Shown here piece by piece: positions 47,954-56,876 of a DNA stretch of 64,000 bases. Made by a program: the position numbers and the translations under genes. Source of the DNA: Chthonobacter albigriseus. GTDB lineage: Bacteria > Pseudomonadota > Alphaproteobacteria > Rhizobiales > Pleomorphomonadaceae. Under the pieces are notes generated by a model. It did no database searches and had not been told where the DNA came from. It worked only from the letters and a program-made list of their open reading frames with translations. The first letter of the stretch is position 1; each line of letters begins with the position of its first letter. The stretch lies in NCBI RefSeq assembly GCF_013839445.1, contig NZ_JACDIT010000005.1, forward strand, positions 186,001 through 250,000, in the 5' to 3' direction.

Positions 47954-47967
47954 TGTAATCGTTTACA
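47954..47967. promoter_or_regulatory. LacI-family-type operator upstream of beta-glucosidase
   Basis: TGTAATCGTTTACA is a near-palindrome (12 of 14 positions, centre CG) of the LacI/GalR operator type, close to the TGTAAACGTTTACA form seen for alpha-/beta-glucoside regulators. It is 17 bases ahead of the GTG start of the GH1 gene. The local regulator is not in the window except for the LacI-type gene at 875, whose own palindrome differs. Confidence 0.5.
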
Positions 47968-47983
47968 TGTTTTGCGAGCCGTC

Positions 47984-49351
47984 GTGTCCGACCTGACCCT
48001 TGCCCGAAGGTTTCCGCCCGAGTTTGTTTTCGGCGTCGCTACCGCCGCCTTCCAGATCGAAGGCGCGGCCTCGGAGGACGGGCGAAAGCCGTCGATCTGG
48101 GATGCTTTCTCGCACATGCCCGGCCGCGTAGAGAACGGGGACACCGGCGACGTGGCTTGCGACCACTACCACCGGATGGAAAGCGACCTCGATCTGATCG
48201 CTTCGCTGGGTGTCGACGCCTACCGGTTTTCCATCGCCTGGCCGCGGGTGATCCCGGAAGGGCGGGGCGCCATCAACGACAAGGGGCTGGACTTCTACGA
48301 ACGGCTCCTCGACGGCATCCTGGCGCGCGGGCTGAAGCCGTTCGCGACCCTCTACCACTGGGACCTGCCGCTCGAGCTGCAGGGGCGCGGCGGCTGGACC
48401 TCGCGCGAGACGGCGCATGCCTTCGCCGTCTATGCGGAGGTGGTCGCCAAGCGCCTGGGAGACCGGCTATCCAGCGTCGCAACCTTGAACGAGCCATGGT
48501 GCTCGTCGTTCCTGGGTCACTTCACCGGCGAGCACGCGCCGGGCGAGCGAAACCTTTCGGCGTTCCTGGCCTCGGCGCACACGCTCAATCTGGCGCATGG
48601 CCTGGCTGTCCAGGCGATGCGGGCGGTGCGGCCGGACACGGCCTACGGCATCGTGCTCAATGCCAAGTCGCTTCATCCGGCCAGCGCCGGTGCCGCCGAC
48701 ATCGCGGCGACCGGTCGGTTCGACGCCTTCCACAACGGGCTGTTCTTCGAGCCGCTGTTCAACGGCCGCTACCCCGACGGGGTGAGCGAGGCGCTCGGCT
48801 CCGCGATGCCCGCGGTCACATCGGAGGATCTCGCTGTCATCCGGCAACCGCTCGACTTCCTGGGCATCAACTACTACACGCCGGAGCATGTCGCGGCCGA
48901 TCCGTCGCTGGCTTATCCCGCGGCTAGGGCGGTGCCGCCGCCGCTGGGCACGCCGGTGACCGACATGGGATGGGAGATCGACGCCGGGGGACTCAGCCAC
49001 CTCATCCGGCAGTTGCGCAGCCGCTACGCGCTTCCGCCGATCTACATCACCGAGAACGGTGGCGCGTTCCGGGACGCCTGCGCCGACGGAGCGGTTCACG
49101 ACCCGGAGCGTGTGGCCTATCTGCGGGATCACCTTTCGGCCGTTGCCGATCTCGTGGAGGGGGGCTCCGACGTGCGCGGCTACTTCGCCTGGAGCCTGAT
49201 GGACAACTTCGAGTGGGCCTGGGGCTACGCCAAGCGGTTCGGGCTGGTCCACGTCGACTATGCCTCGCAGGAGCGGACTATCAAGGACAGCGGCCACTGG
49301 TATCGCGACCTGATCGGCCTCCGAGATCGGTCGGGTGACGCCGCCGCCTGA
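47984..49351 (+). CDS. Beta-glucosidase, glycoside hydrolase family 1
   Basis: 455 residues, full GH1 length. Family opening FVFGVATAAFQIEGA at 15-29; acid/base Glu170 in TLNEPW; nucleophile Glu357 in YITENGG; closing GYFAWSLMDNFEWAWGY. No signal peptide, so cytoplasmic hydrolysis of imported beta-glucosides. The GTG at 47984 (VSDLTLARRF) is chosen because the longer frame from 47951 would run over the operator. Likely controlled by a LacI-family repressor through the site at 47954. Confidence 0.92.
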   Translation: MSDLTLARRFPPEFVFGVATAAFQIEGAASEDGRKPSIWDAFSHMPGRVENGDTGDVACDHYHRMESDLDLIASLGVDAYRFSIAWPRVIPEGRGAINDKGLDFYERLLDGILARGLKPFATLYHWDLPLELQGRGGWTSRETAHAFAVYAEVVAKRLGDRLSSVATLNEPWCSSFLGHFTGEHAPGERNLSAFLASAHTLNLAHGLAVQAMRAVRPDTAYGIVLNAKSLHPASAGAADIAATGRFDAFHNGLFFEPLFNGRYPDGVSEALGSAMPAVTSEDLAVIRQPLDFLGINYYTPEHVAADPSLAYPAARAVPPPLGTPVTDMGWEIDAGGLSHLIRQLRSRYALPPIYITENGGAFRDACADGAVHDPERVAYLRDHLSAVADLVEGGSDVRGYFAWSLMDNFEWAWGYAKRFGLVHVDYASQERTIKDSGHWYRDLIGLRDRSGDAAA

Positions 49352-49585
49352 CGGCCCGGAGCCGCGTTCGGCGATTGCCGCCTTCCCAGAGGGGGGGTGT
49401 TCGGCTATAACCCGGCCTTCCTTCCACAGCCGGACGCCAAGGACCCATTTCTCCGTGCCCTCAGGCGACAAGCCTCCGAGTTCCCAGCCGGCGCCTCGCG
49501 CGTCGGCCGGCGTCGTCATCTCCCGCGAAGTTCGCCGTCCCCGGGATCCAATCCTCCGGACGCGCGTTCCAGAGGCGGTCCGGTG

Positions 49586-50896
49586 ATGTCCTATCTTTAT
49601 CAAATCGGAATCGTCTTCCTGCTGCTCCTGGTCAACGGGTGGTTCGCCATGTCCGAAATGGCGATCGTCTCGTCGCGTCGGGCCCGGCTGGAAACCATGG
49701 CGGAGCAGGGTAGCCGCGGCGCCCGCAAGGCGCTGACGCTGGCGTCCAATCCGGGGCGTTTCCTGTCGTCGGTGCAGATCGGGATCACCTTGGTGGGCAT
49801 CCTGGCCGGCGCCTACTCCGGCGCGACGTTGGCCGATCCGCTCGGCGACCTCCTGGTGCTGCAAGGCCTATCGGCCTCTGTCGCGGACGTGCTTTCGATC
49901 GCCATCGTGGTGGGTTCGATCACCTACCTGTCGCTGATCATAGGCGAACTGGTGCCCAAGCAGATCGCCCTCGCCAACCCGGAGAAGGTGGCGGCGCTGG
50001 TGGCGGGACCGATGTCCATAGTCGCTCTGGCCGCGTCGCCGATCGTGTTCGTGCTGGAGATCTCGAGCCGCGTGCTTCTCACCATGTTGCGCCTCAACAC
50101 CGGCCGCGACCTTTCGGTGACCGAGGAGGAGATCCGCGCGATCATCGCGGAGGGCACCAAGACTGGCATCCTGGAGCCCGAGGAGAAGGAATTGATGGCG
50201 GGGGTGATGCGCTTCGGCGATCGCTCGATCCGGGCGATCATGACGCCGCGGCGCGACATCATCGGCATCGACCTGGACTGGGAGCACGAACGAGTCGTGG
50301 AGGTTCTGACCGCCTCCACCCACTCCCGCTATCCGGTCTATCGTGGCGAGATCGACAGCTTCCAGGGCATCGTTCAGGCCAAGGACCTGCTCGACGCGTA
50401 TCTGTCGGGGCAGGGGATCGACATCGAGCTGTCGATGAAGCCGGTCGAAGCCGTGCCGGACACGGCGCCGGCGCTCAACGTGCTTGAACTGCTCCGGCGG
50501 TCGCCGATCCACATGGCGATCGTGGTGGACGAGTACGGATCGGTGGAGGGCATCGTGACCGCCGCCGACATCCTGGCCGCCATCATGGGCAGCCTTGCGA
50601 GCGACGACCACCAGGAGAGCAGCACGATCATCCAGCGCGCCGACGGATCCTGGCTGGTCGACGCCGATCTTCCGGTCGACCTGGTCGCCGACCGGATCGG
50701 TTGCCCGGCGCTCGACGATCCTGACCGCGACTACGAGACGCTGGCAGGTTTCATCCTGTCGGTGTCGAAAGCGATCCCGGCCACCGGCGACGTGCTCGCC
50801 TGGCAGGGATGGCGGTTCGAGGTGGTGGATATGGACGGCCGGCGCATCGACAAGGTGTTGATGACGTCCCCGGCCGGCGAGGCGCTCGACGGCTGA
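49586..50896 (+). CDS. CorC/HlyC-family membrane protein with CNNM and CBS domains
   Basis: 436 residues. CNNM/DUF21 membrane domain at about 1-185 (first helix IGIVFLLLLVNGWFAMSEMA), paired CBS domains at about 205-330 (VMTPRRDIIGID-like start at AIMTPRRDI; HMAIVVDEYGSVEGIVT), and a CorC_HlyC domain at the end (ADGSWLVDADLPVDLV). These proteins are linked to magnesium/cobalt efflux; the haemolysin name is historical. ATG at 49586 chosen as it starts directly at the first TM helix. Confidence 0.88.
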   Translation: MSYLYQIGIVFLLLLVNGWFAMSEMAIVSSRRARLETMAEQGSRGARKALTLASNPGRFLSSVQIGITLVGILAGAYSGATLADPLGDLLVLQGLSASVADVLSIAIVVGSITYLSLIIGELVPKQIALANPEKVAALVAGPMSIVALAASPIVFVLEISSRVLLTMLRLNTGRDLSVTEEEIRAIIAEGTKTGILEPEEKELMAGVMRFGDRSIRAIMTPRRDIIGIDLDWEHERVVEVLTASTHSRYPVYRGEIDSFQGIVQAKDLLDAYLSGQGIDIELSMKPVEAVPDTAPALNVLELLRRSPIHMAIVVDEYGSVEGIVTAADILAAIMGSLASDDHQESSTIIQRADGSWLVDADLPVDLVADRIGCPALDDPDRDYETLAGFILSVSKAIPATGDVLAWQGWRFEVVDMDGRRIDKVLMTSPAGEALDG

Positions 50897-50910
50897 TACC
50901 GAGCGCCGGC

Positions 50911-51429
50911 CTAGTCCTCGTCGAGCCCGTCGAGAATGCCGTTGGGGCCGATCAGCGCGGTGACCAGGTCGACGGAAAGGTCGATCATGTTCTCCAACCG
51001 CTCCAGGCCGAACTTTTCGGCGATGTCCTCGTAGACGGAGGTCGCGGTGGGGGCGAGCGCGTTCATCGTGCCTCGGCCGCGCGGGGTGATCGACACCAGC
51101 GTCCGCCGAAGGTCCTCCATGTGCGCCCGTCTGGAGATATAGCCGCGGGTCTCGAGGTCCTTGATGATGCGCGACAGCGAGGAAGCCCGCAGGCAGGTGG
51201 CTGCGGCAAGCTCGGACGCGGCCATCTGCTCGCTGGCGACCAACTGGCACAACACCCGCCATTGCTGTTCGGTGAGGCCATGCGACCGGAGCGCCGGTCG
51301 AAGTTGCCGCATGACGGCTTCCCGCGCCCGCAAGAGCGCCATCATGAGGCTCGGGCGGGTTTCAGGGGTGGTGCACAGGCCGTCTGTGGTAGCGGGCGCT
51401 TCGCCCGTCGTGTTTTCTTCTATGATCAC
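50911..51429 (-). CDS. MarR-family regulator, HpaR-like
   Basis: 172 residues. Winged-helix core with RPSLMMALLRAREAVMRQLR and HGLTEQQWRVLCQL, the pattern of the homoprotocatechuate regulator HpaR/HpcR, then recognition helix region LRASSLSRIIKDLETRGYI. No aromatic catabolic genes are adjacent, so the regulated pathway is unknown. It is convergent with the CorC-like gene. Confidence 0.83.
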   Translation of the reverse strand: MIIEENTTGEAPATTDGLCTTPETRPSLMMALLRAREAVMRQLRPALRSHGLTEQQWRVLCQLVASEQMAASELAAATCLRASSLSRIIKDLETRGYISRRAHMEDLRRTLVSITPRGRGTMNALAPTATSVYEDIAEKFGLERLENMIDLSVDLVTALIGPNGILDGLDED

Positions 51430-51890
51430 GTGAATGGCCGATTGCTGTTCGGGGGCGTTGGTACCGGTGCGATGCTGCCGCGAGACCTTCGAATGTATGC
51501 GGACCGCACGTCGAAATACTAGAATCGTTTCATCGTAATATAAGACAATTTGTTCTTCTGCAAACGAGATTGTGCGCCAGGATAGGCTGTAATTCCCAAA
51601 ATTTGTGGCAGGAGGGACGCGTGACTTAGCGCGGCGCTCCAGTCTACGCCAAACGGAGGGTTTTCACCGATAATTCCACAGAACATCTTGTTTCGATCGG
51701 AATTATGCTCCCCGAAAAAACTTCGCATTCATAAGCATCAATTGTGTTTTGCATTCCAAGTTCGCTCCATTTGCCCGGACCGGATGTGATCCACGGCAGT
51801 CCCCTAGAAGGCACGGTGGAGTCTCGCTTGACCATGTAATGTTATAGTGTTACATCGGATCGGAAGGGGAGCGGGGTCCCGGAGACCAGT
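51430..51890. other. 461-base AT-richer gap without a supported gene
   Basis: The stretch is clearly lower in GC than its neighbours. Short open frames on the minus strand (within 51519-51835) lack a good ribosome binding site and recognisable sequence, and I do not annotate them. The left end should hold the MarR gene promoter, and the right end holds the Zur box and promoter of the zinc operon. Confidence 0.5.
51834..51855. promoter_or_regulatory. Zur box (zinc uptake regulator operator)
   Basis: The 22-base element has perfect ATGTAA/TTACAT outer arms (51834-51839, 51850-51855) around TGTTATAGTG and closely resembles alphaproteobacterial Zur boxes built on GTAATGTTATAACATTAC. It contains a good -10-like TATAGT at 51843-51848, so bound Zur would block transcription when zinc is sufficient. 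The first gene starts 35 bases downstream. Confidence 0.78.
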
Positions 51891-52241
51891 ATGGCGGAAC
51901 GAGCGACGGTGACCTTGGCGACGGACCTTCAGGCCCGGAAGAGCGCCGCAAGCGCCCTGGATGATCCGCTTCGCGCGCCTGGTCACCCGCATCACGATCA
52001 CGACCATTCACACCACGACCATTCGCACGACGATCCCGGTCATCGGCATCACCACCGTCACGACCACGGGCATACCCATCCGGCTGCGCGCCTGTTCCCA
52101 TCCGGAGGCGAACCGGTCGTCACCACGCGCATGGTCGTGGTCCGGCCATCGCTGCTGCGGATGGGTGCCGCGGGACGGCTGGTGATCGGGTTCTTGATCG
52201 TCGCGGTGATCTGGGTCGCTACCCTGTCCGTGACCGGCTGA
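51891..52241 (+). CDS. Histidine-rich single-pass membrane protein in zinc operon
   Basis: 116 residues. A region at 32-63 has 17 histidines in 32 residues with interspersed Asp and Ser, a classic metal-binding low-complexity stretch; a single TM helix follows at about 97-113 (RLVIGFLIVAVIWVATLSV). By position (first gene after the Zur box, 10 bases before the ATPase gene) it is part of zinc acquisition, maybe a metal buffer or chaperone. I know no named family for it. Topology is ambiguous: no signal peptide, so the His-rich part would most simply be cytoplasmic with a C-terminal anchor. Confidence 0.75.
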   Translation: MAERATVTLATDLQARKSAASALDDPLRAPGHPHHDHDHSHHDHSHDDPGHRHHHRHDHGHTHPAARLFPSGGEPVVTTRMVVVRPSLLRMGAAGRLVIGFLIVAVIWVATLSVTG

Positions 52242-52251
52242 AGGGGGACGC

Positions 52252-53034
52252 ATGTCCGCACTGGAATCTCCTCGCGCCCGACCCTATTCGGCCGCCGTCA
52301 CCTTCACCAACGCGACCATCGGCTACGACCGGCACCCGGCCGTCCATCATGTGGAGGGCCGCTTCGCGCCGGGCAGTCTGACGGCCGTGGTAGGGCCGAA
52401 CGGGGCGGGAAAGTCGACGCTTCTGAAAGCGGCCGTCGGGGCACTGCGGCCGCTCGGCGGCAAGGTTTCGGTGGAAGGCTGCCCGCGTCGGCGGATCGCC
52501 TACCTGCCGCAGCAGAGCGAAATCGACCGCTCCTTTCCGATCCCGGTGTTCGATTTCGTCGGCATGGGGCTGTGGCGCTCGGTGGGACTTTTTGGCGGCT
52601 TCGACAGAACGGCGGACGAACGCATCGCCGGTGCTCTGGCCACCGTCGGACTTGCCGGCTTCGAGCGGCGCACGCTCGACACCTTATCCGGCGGTCAGGT
52701 GCAGCGGGTGCTGTTCGCGCGCCTGCTGCTGCAGGACTCGCCCCTGATCCTGCTGGATGAACCGTTCACCGCGGTCGACGAGCGGACGGTGGAGGAACTG
52801 CTCCACCTGGTCACCGACTGGCACGCCGAAGGGCGGACCGTGGTCGCCGTGCTGCACGACCGGGAGCAGGTGCGCCATCACTTCCCGCAGACGTTGCTGA
52901 TCGCGCGGCACGTGATCGCCTGGGGCGAGACGGCGTCCGTGCTGACGGCGTCCAACCTGCGCGCCGCGCGCAGCATGGAGGAGGCGTGGGACGACCACGC
53001 GCCGGTGTGCAGCGTCGACGAGGTCCACGCATGA
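52252..53034 (+). CDS. Zinc ABC transporter ATPase (AztA/ZnuC-type)
   Basis: 260 residues. Walker A GPNGAGKST near 48-56, signature LSGGQVQRV and Walker B LILLDEP; the segment IAYLPQQSEIDRSFP is the Q-loop region of zinc/manganese importers. The gene order ATPase, permease, binding protein on one strand is that of aztABC rather than the divergent znuA-znuCB arrangement. Its stop overlaps the permease start (ATGA). Confidence 0.87.
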   Translation: MSALESPRARPYSAAVTFTNATIGYDRHPAVHHVEGRFAPGSLTAVVGPNGAGKSTLLKAAVGALRPLGGKVSVEGCPRRRIAYLPQQSEIDRSFPIPVFDFVGMGLWRSVGLFGGFDRTADERIAGALATVGLAGFERRTLDTLSGGQVQRVLFARLLLQDSPLILLDEPFTAVDERTVEELLHLVTDWHAEGRTVVAVLHDREQVRHHFPQTLLIARHVIAWGETASVLTASNLRAARSMEEAWDDHAPVCSVDEVHA

Positions 53035-53903
53035 CGGCCTACGATCTGCTGATCGCCCCGTTCGCCGATTTCGCCTTCATGCGACGGGCGCTCACGGGCT
53101 CGCTGGTGCTTGCCGTCGGTGCGGCGCCGGTCGGCGTGTTCCTCTTGTTGCGCCGGATGAGCCTGATGGGCGATGCGATGGCGCACGCGATCCTGCCCGG
53201 GGCGGCGATCGGCTTCCTGATCTCGGGGCTCGACCTCTTCGCGATGACGGTGGGCGGCATCGGTGCCGGCCTGCTCGTCGCGGTGCTGAGCGGGCTGGTG
53301 GCGCGCACCACGGTGCTTCGCGAGGACGCGACGCTCGCCACCTTCTACCTGATCTCGCTGGCGCTCGGCGTGCTGATCGTGTCCTGGAAGGGATCCTCGG
53401 TGGACCTGATGCACGTGCTGTTCGGCACGGTGCTGGCCCTCGACGACGCGGCGCTGCAGTTCATCGCGCTGGTCTCGTCCGCCACGGTGCTGACGCTCGC
53501 CCTGGTCTGGCGGCCGCTAGTTATCGAGTGCGTGGATTCCGCCTTCCTCCGGGTGGTCAGCGGAACCGGGGCGACGGTGCACCTCGTCTTCATGGTGCTG
53601 GTGGTGCTCAACCTCGTCGCGGGCTTCCAGGCGCTCGGAACGCTGCTTTCGGTGGGCATCATGATGCTGCCGGCCGCCTCCAGCCGGCTCTGGGCGCGCG
53701 AGATCGGCGCGATGTCCGTCATCTCGCTCGTCATCGCCGTGCTGTCCTCGGCGATCGGGCTGCTGCTTTCCTACCACCTCAATCTGCCGTCGGGACCGGC
53801 GATCATCCTGGTCGCCGGCGGCTTCTACATAGTCTCGCTGCTGGCCGGGCCTGTGGGCGGGGTGATCCCGAGAAGCCTGCCCAGGGCCCACCGTACGGCC
53901 TGA
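53031..53903 (+). CDS. Zinc ABC transporter permease (AztB/ZnuB-type)
   Basis: 290 residues, ABC-3 family with about eight TM segments: RMSLMGDAMAHAILPGAAIG near the start and the LGTLLSVGIMMLPAASSRLWA stretch are family hallmarks. It forms a homodimeric channel for zinc. ATG at 53031 overlaps the ATPase stop; the upstream open frame is shadow. Confidence 0.88.
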   Translation: MTAYDLLIAPFADFAFMRRALTGSLVLAVGAAPVGVFLLLRRMSLMGDAMAHAILPGAAIGFLISGLDLFAMTVGGIGAGLLVAVLSGLVARTTVLREDATLATFYLISLALGVLIVSWKGSSVDLMHVLFGTVLALDDAALQFIALVSSATVLTLALVWRPLVIECVDSAFLRVVSGTGATVHLVFMVLVVLNLVAGFQALGTLLSVGIMMLPAASSRLWAREIGAMSVISLVIAVLSSAIGLLLSYHLNLPSGPAIILVAGGFYIVSLLAGPVGGVIPRSLPRAHRTA

Positions 53904-53932
53904 ACCCTGCCATCCCATCCGGAGAACGGACG

Positions 53933-54958
53933 ATGAAGACGAAGCTGCTCGCCTCGCTTGCCGTGATTGCCACCCTTTCGCCCGGGCATGCCTTCGCCGA
54001 ACCGTTGAAGGCGGTCGCCACCTTCACCATCCTTGGCGACATGGTCGCTCGCGTCGGCGGCGAGCGGGTCGCAGTGACGACGCTGGTCGGACCGAACGGC
54101 GACGCCCACGTCTATCAGCCGACCCCGCGGGACGCGCGGACCGTGGCCGGCGCGGACGTGGTCGTGGTCAACGGCCTCGGCTTCGAGGGCTTCCTGGACC
54201 GCCTGATCAAGGCCTCGGAGTACAAGGGCCCGATCGTGACGGCCGCCGCGGGAATCAAGCCGATCGAGGGCGTGGACGAGGACGAAGCGGGGCACGAGAA
54301 CCACGCCGAAGCGGGGCACGAGGACGGGCACGACCACGAGGAAGTTGCCCGGACCGAGACCCACGACGGGCATGACCACGAAGAGACCGCCAAGGCTGAG
54401 CACGAGGACGGACACGACCACGGCGCCTTCGATCCGCATGCGTGGCAGAGCGTCGCCAACGCGGTGCTCTACGTGGAGGAGATCCGCAAAGGCCTCTGCG
54501 CGGCCGATGCGGAGGGCTGCCCGGTGTTCCAAGCCAATGCCGAGGGCTATGTGGCGGAGTTGAAGGCGCTCGACACAGACATCCGCAGCCGCGTGGCCGC
54601 AATCCCGGCCGAGCGGCGCAAGATCGTGACCAGCCACGACGCGTTCGGCTATTTCGGCCGCGAATACGGCGTGACGTTCCTGGCTCCGCAAGGTGTTTCG
54701 ACCGATGCGGAAGCCTCCGCCCAGGACGTCGCCAAGCTGATCGCGCAGGTCAAGGAGACCGGCGTGAAGACGCTCTTCCTGGAGACGATGGTGGACCCGC
54801 GTCTTGTGGAGCAGATCGGCCGGGAGGCCGGCGCCACCGTCGGCGGAAGCCTCTTTTCGGACGCGCTGTCGGGGCCGGGCGAGGGTGGAGAGACCTACAT
54901 CGAGGCGATGAAGCACAATGCCGACGCGCTGGTCGCCGCGATGAACGGCGGTTCCTGA
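53933..54958 (+). CDS. Zinc-binding periplasmic protein with His-rich loop (AztC/ZnuA-type)
   Basis: 341 residues with a signal peptide to residue 22 (HAFA-E). Cluster A-1 zinc-binding protein: putative ligands His59 (DAHVYQ), His169 (DPHAW), His235 (SHDAF) and Asp310 (SDALS). The charged flexible loop at 120-163 has several histidines in repeated GHDH units (EDGHDHEE, HDGHDHEE, EDGHDHG), common in zinc but not manganese binders. Cys187 and Cys196 could form a disulfide. Last gene of the Zur-controlled operon. Confidence 0.9.
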   Translation: MKTKLLASLAVIATLSPGHAFAEPLKAVATFTILGDMVARVGGERVAVTTLVGPNGDAHVYQPTPRDARTVAGADVVVVNGLGFEGFLDRLIKASEYKGPIVTAAAGIKPIEGVDEDEAGHENHAEAGHEDGHDHEEVARTETHDGHDHEETAKAEHEDGHDHGAFDPHAWQSVANAVLYVEEIRKGLCAADAEGCPVFQANAEGYVAELKALDTDIRSRVAAIPAERRKIVTSHDAFGYFGREYGVTFLAPQGVSTDAEASAQDVAKLIAQVKETGVKTLFLETMVDPRLVEQIGREAGATVGGSLFSDALSGPGEGGETYIEAMKHNADALVAAMNGGS

Positions 54959-54962
54959 CCGC

Positions 54963-55934
54963 TTAACGTTCGGGGTCGGACAGCTTTTGTGCCGCCGCGG
55001 CCGTTTCCTCGGCCTCGGCGGCGCCACCACGCTCCCGGCCGCGCCGGATCCGGCGGGCGATCTCGGTGATCTGCATCGGGGCGACCAGGGCGTCACCCAG
55101 GCCGTCTCCGCGATTCGCGCCGGAAGCTTGCGACGCCGGCAGGAGGTGGGCGGCGGCTGCCGGGACCTCCCCGACGGGCGCCGGCTCGGGTTCCGGCGCC
55201 GCAGGGCGCGGGGCGCCGAAGCTTCGGGCTTCCCGCTCCAGCCGGTCGCGGCCGAGGCGCAGGGTCTGCAACGCGGAGGCGAGGGCGCCGTTGTCTGCCG
55301 GGGTCGACGGCCTGTCGGCGACGTCGGGGAAGGAGTGCGGGATCTGCTGCGCCGGCGAGGACGGCCGATCGGGCGCCCGTTCGTCCGGAGCCACCGGGGT
55401 CCAAGTGGCATCGATGTCCGGCGCCTGACGGTCGGCCCGGGCCCTGTCTATCCCCATCTCCAGTTCCTGGATCCGCCGTTCGGCCGCGCGCAGCCGGCTC
55501 GCCTCGGCGACCGCGCGGCGCTCCAGCTCTCGGCCGTCGGCGGTTGCCTGAGCCAGGGCCTCCTCGCGGTTGCGGATCGTCTCGTGGGCGGCGGAAAGCC
55601 GGCCTTCCGTTTCCAAGAGCGCAGTCGTCAGCGCATTCTTCTCGGCACGGGCGGCGGCGAGCTGGGTTTCCGTCTCCGATCTGGCGAGCCTCTCGTCCAT
55701 CAGGGCATCGCGGCTTTCGCGGGCCTCCACCTCCGCGCGCGCGACGCGGGCGGCATAGACGGCGCGGACCGCGTCACGGGAGGCGGTGATCTCGTTCATG
55801 TTGCGCGGCAGGCGCGCTTCCGCCTCCCGGCGCGCCAGACGGGCGGCACGGCGGGTGAAGGCCGGGAAGACGATGAGCGCCACAAGGCCCGCGGTGAGCA
55901 GACCCAGAGCGAAGACGAGGGCGCTTTCGATCAC
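54963..55934 (-). CDS. Membrane-anchored coiled-coil protein of unknown function
   Basis: 323 residues. One N-terminal TM helix (about 5-27), then a long heptad-rich, Ala/Arg/Glu-rich coiled coil at about 50-170 (SAAHETIRNREEALAQATAD), a Pro-rich region and a basic-acidic tail (RRIRRGRERGGAAEAEE). With TM at the N-terminus the coiled coil would be cytoplasmic. It converges on the zinc binding-protein gene with four bases between stop codons. Family unknown. Confidence 0.68.
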   Translation of the reverse strand: MIESALVFALGLLTAGLVALIVFPAFTRRAARLARREAEARLPRNMNEITASRDAVRAVYAARVARAEVEARESRDALMDERLARSETETQLAAARAEKNALTTALLETEGRLSAAHETIRNREEALAQATADGRELERRAVAEASRLRAAERRIQELEMGIDRARADRQAPDIDATWTPVAPDERAPDRPSSPAQQIPHSFPDVADRPSTPADNGALASALQTLRLGRDRLEREARSFGAPRPAAPEPEPAPVGEVPAAAAHLLPASQASGANRGDGLGDALVAPMQITEIARRIRRGRERGGAAEAEETAAAAQKLSDPER

Positions 55935-56175
55935 GATGGATCCAGACCTGCCGCCCGCGACGGGCGTCTACTAGCCGGGCGTTCCGCTCTGTCGAGTCGG
56001 TCGGCCCGCAACTCGGGTGGCGACAAGCATCCGTCGAAGTCGGCGGGCGGGTCAAGGTTCCGGCGGGGTTTGCGCACGGCCGGATGCATCGCGCGGGCGG
56101 AATTCTTTCCTGGAGACTCGCGGCGGACGGGCGCCACTCCGCCGCCCAGGACGCACGGATCGGCGGTAGGCACCC

Positions 56176-56757
56176 TCAGAACGGGTTCCAGGTCGCTTCC
56201 GGGGTGAACTTGAGGTAGCCGACGTTGATGCCCAGGCGGGCGCCGAGGCCGGAGCGGACCGGCACCAGCGTCACGTCGCCAGCGCGCAAGGCGGTCAGTC
56301 CGAAGCCGCCGACGAGGTAGGCGGAGCCGGCGACCCCGCCGAAGCGGGTGTAGAGCGCAGGCACGGACGGCAGATTGTAGACCAGGATCATGGTCCGCGC
56401 CCCGTCGGCGCCGAGGTCCACGCCGAGCGTGGGGCCCTGCCAGTAGACCCGGTGCGTGCCGGCGTTGCGGGTGTAGAGCGTGCCTTCGCCGTAGCGCAGG
56501 CCGCCGAAAATCGCGCCGCTGCCCTCCTGGCCGAGTATGTAGCCGTTCGGCTGGCCATAGGCGCTGACGGACCGCTCGATCACCGAGGCGAGGCCGCTCG
56601 ACACTTCGCCGAAGAAGGCGTTGCCGGTGTCGACGAGTTCGTTGGCGGAGAAGCCGGTGCCGGTTGCCTGCTGGGCCGGGGCCGGAGCGAGCGTGAGCAT
56701 CAGGACCGCCACGGCGGCAAGGACCTGGCGCCAGATCCCGGTCAGGCTCGACTTCAT
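56176..56757 (-). CDS. eipA: EipA family envelope protein (DUF1134)
   Basis: 193 residues with a signal peptide to about residue 28. The mature domain follows DUF1134 (FSANELVDTGNAFFGEVSSG, YGQPNGYILGQEGSGAIFGG, GTHRVYWQGPTLGVDLGADG), which in Brucella is the periplasmic protein EipA needed for envelope integrity. Length and motif match well. ATG at 56757 is preferred, with GGGGAGTG upstream, over the one at 56772. Confidence 0.85.
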   Translation of the reverse strand: MKSSLTGIWRQVLAAVAVLMLTLAPAPAQQATGTGFSANELVDTGNAFFGEVSSGLASVIERSVSAYGQPNGYILGQEGSGAIFGGLRYGEGTLYTRNAGTHRVYWQGPTLGVDLGADGARTMILVYNLPSVPALYTRFGGVAGSAYLVGGFGLTALRAGDVTLVPVRSGLGARLGINVGYLKFTPEATWNPF

Positions 56758-56876
56758 CCGATCACTCCCCATGGTCGACGACCTCCGGTCGCCAGGCGCG
56801 CGTTAACGGGCTCGTCATCGCGACGGCCTAATCTTGTGGCTGACGAAACGCGTCGAATCAACACGCCACATCTCCC

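Noticed and set aside
50911-51429. Assigning the MarR gene to homoprotocatechuate degradation
   Set aside because: The sequence is HpaR-like, but no hpa genes are present in the window, so only the family is called.
51519-51835. Short minus-strand open frames in the AT-richer gap
   Set aside because: No ribosome binding site, signal sequence or recognisable motif, and the upstream part would overlap the Zur-box promoter region.
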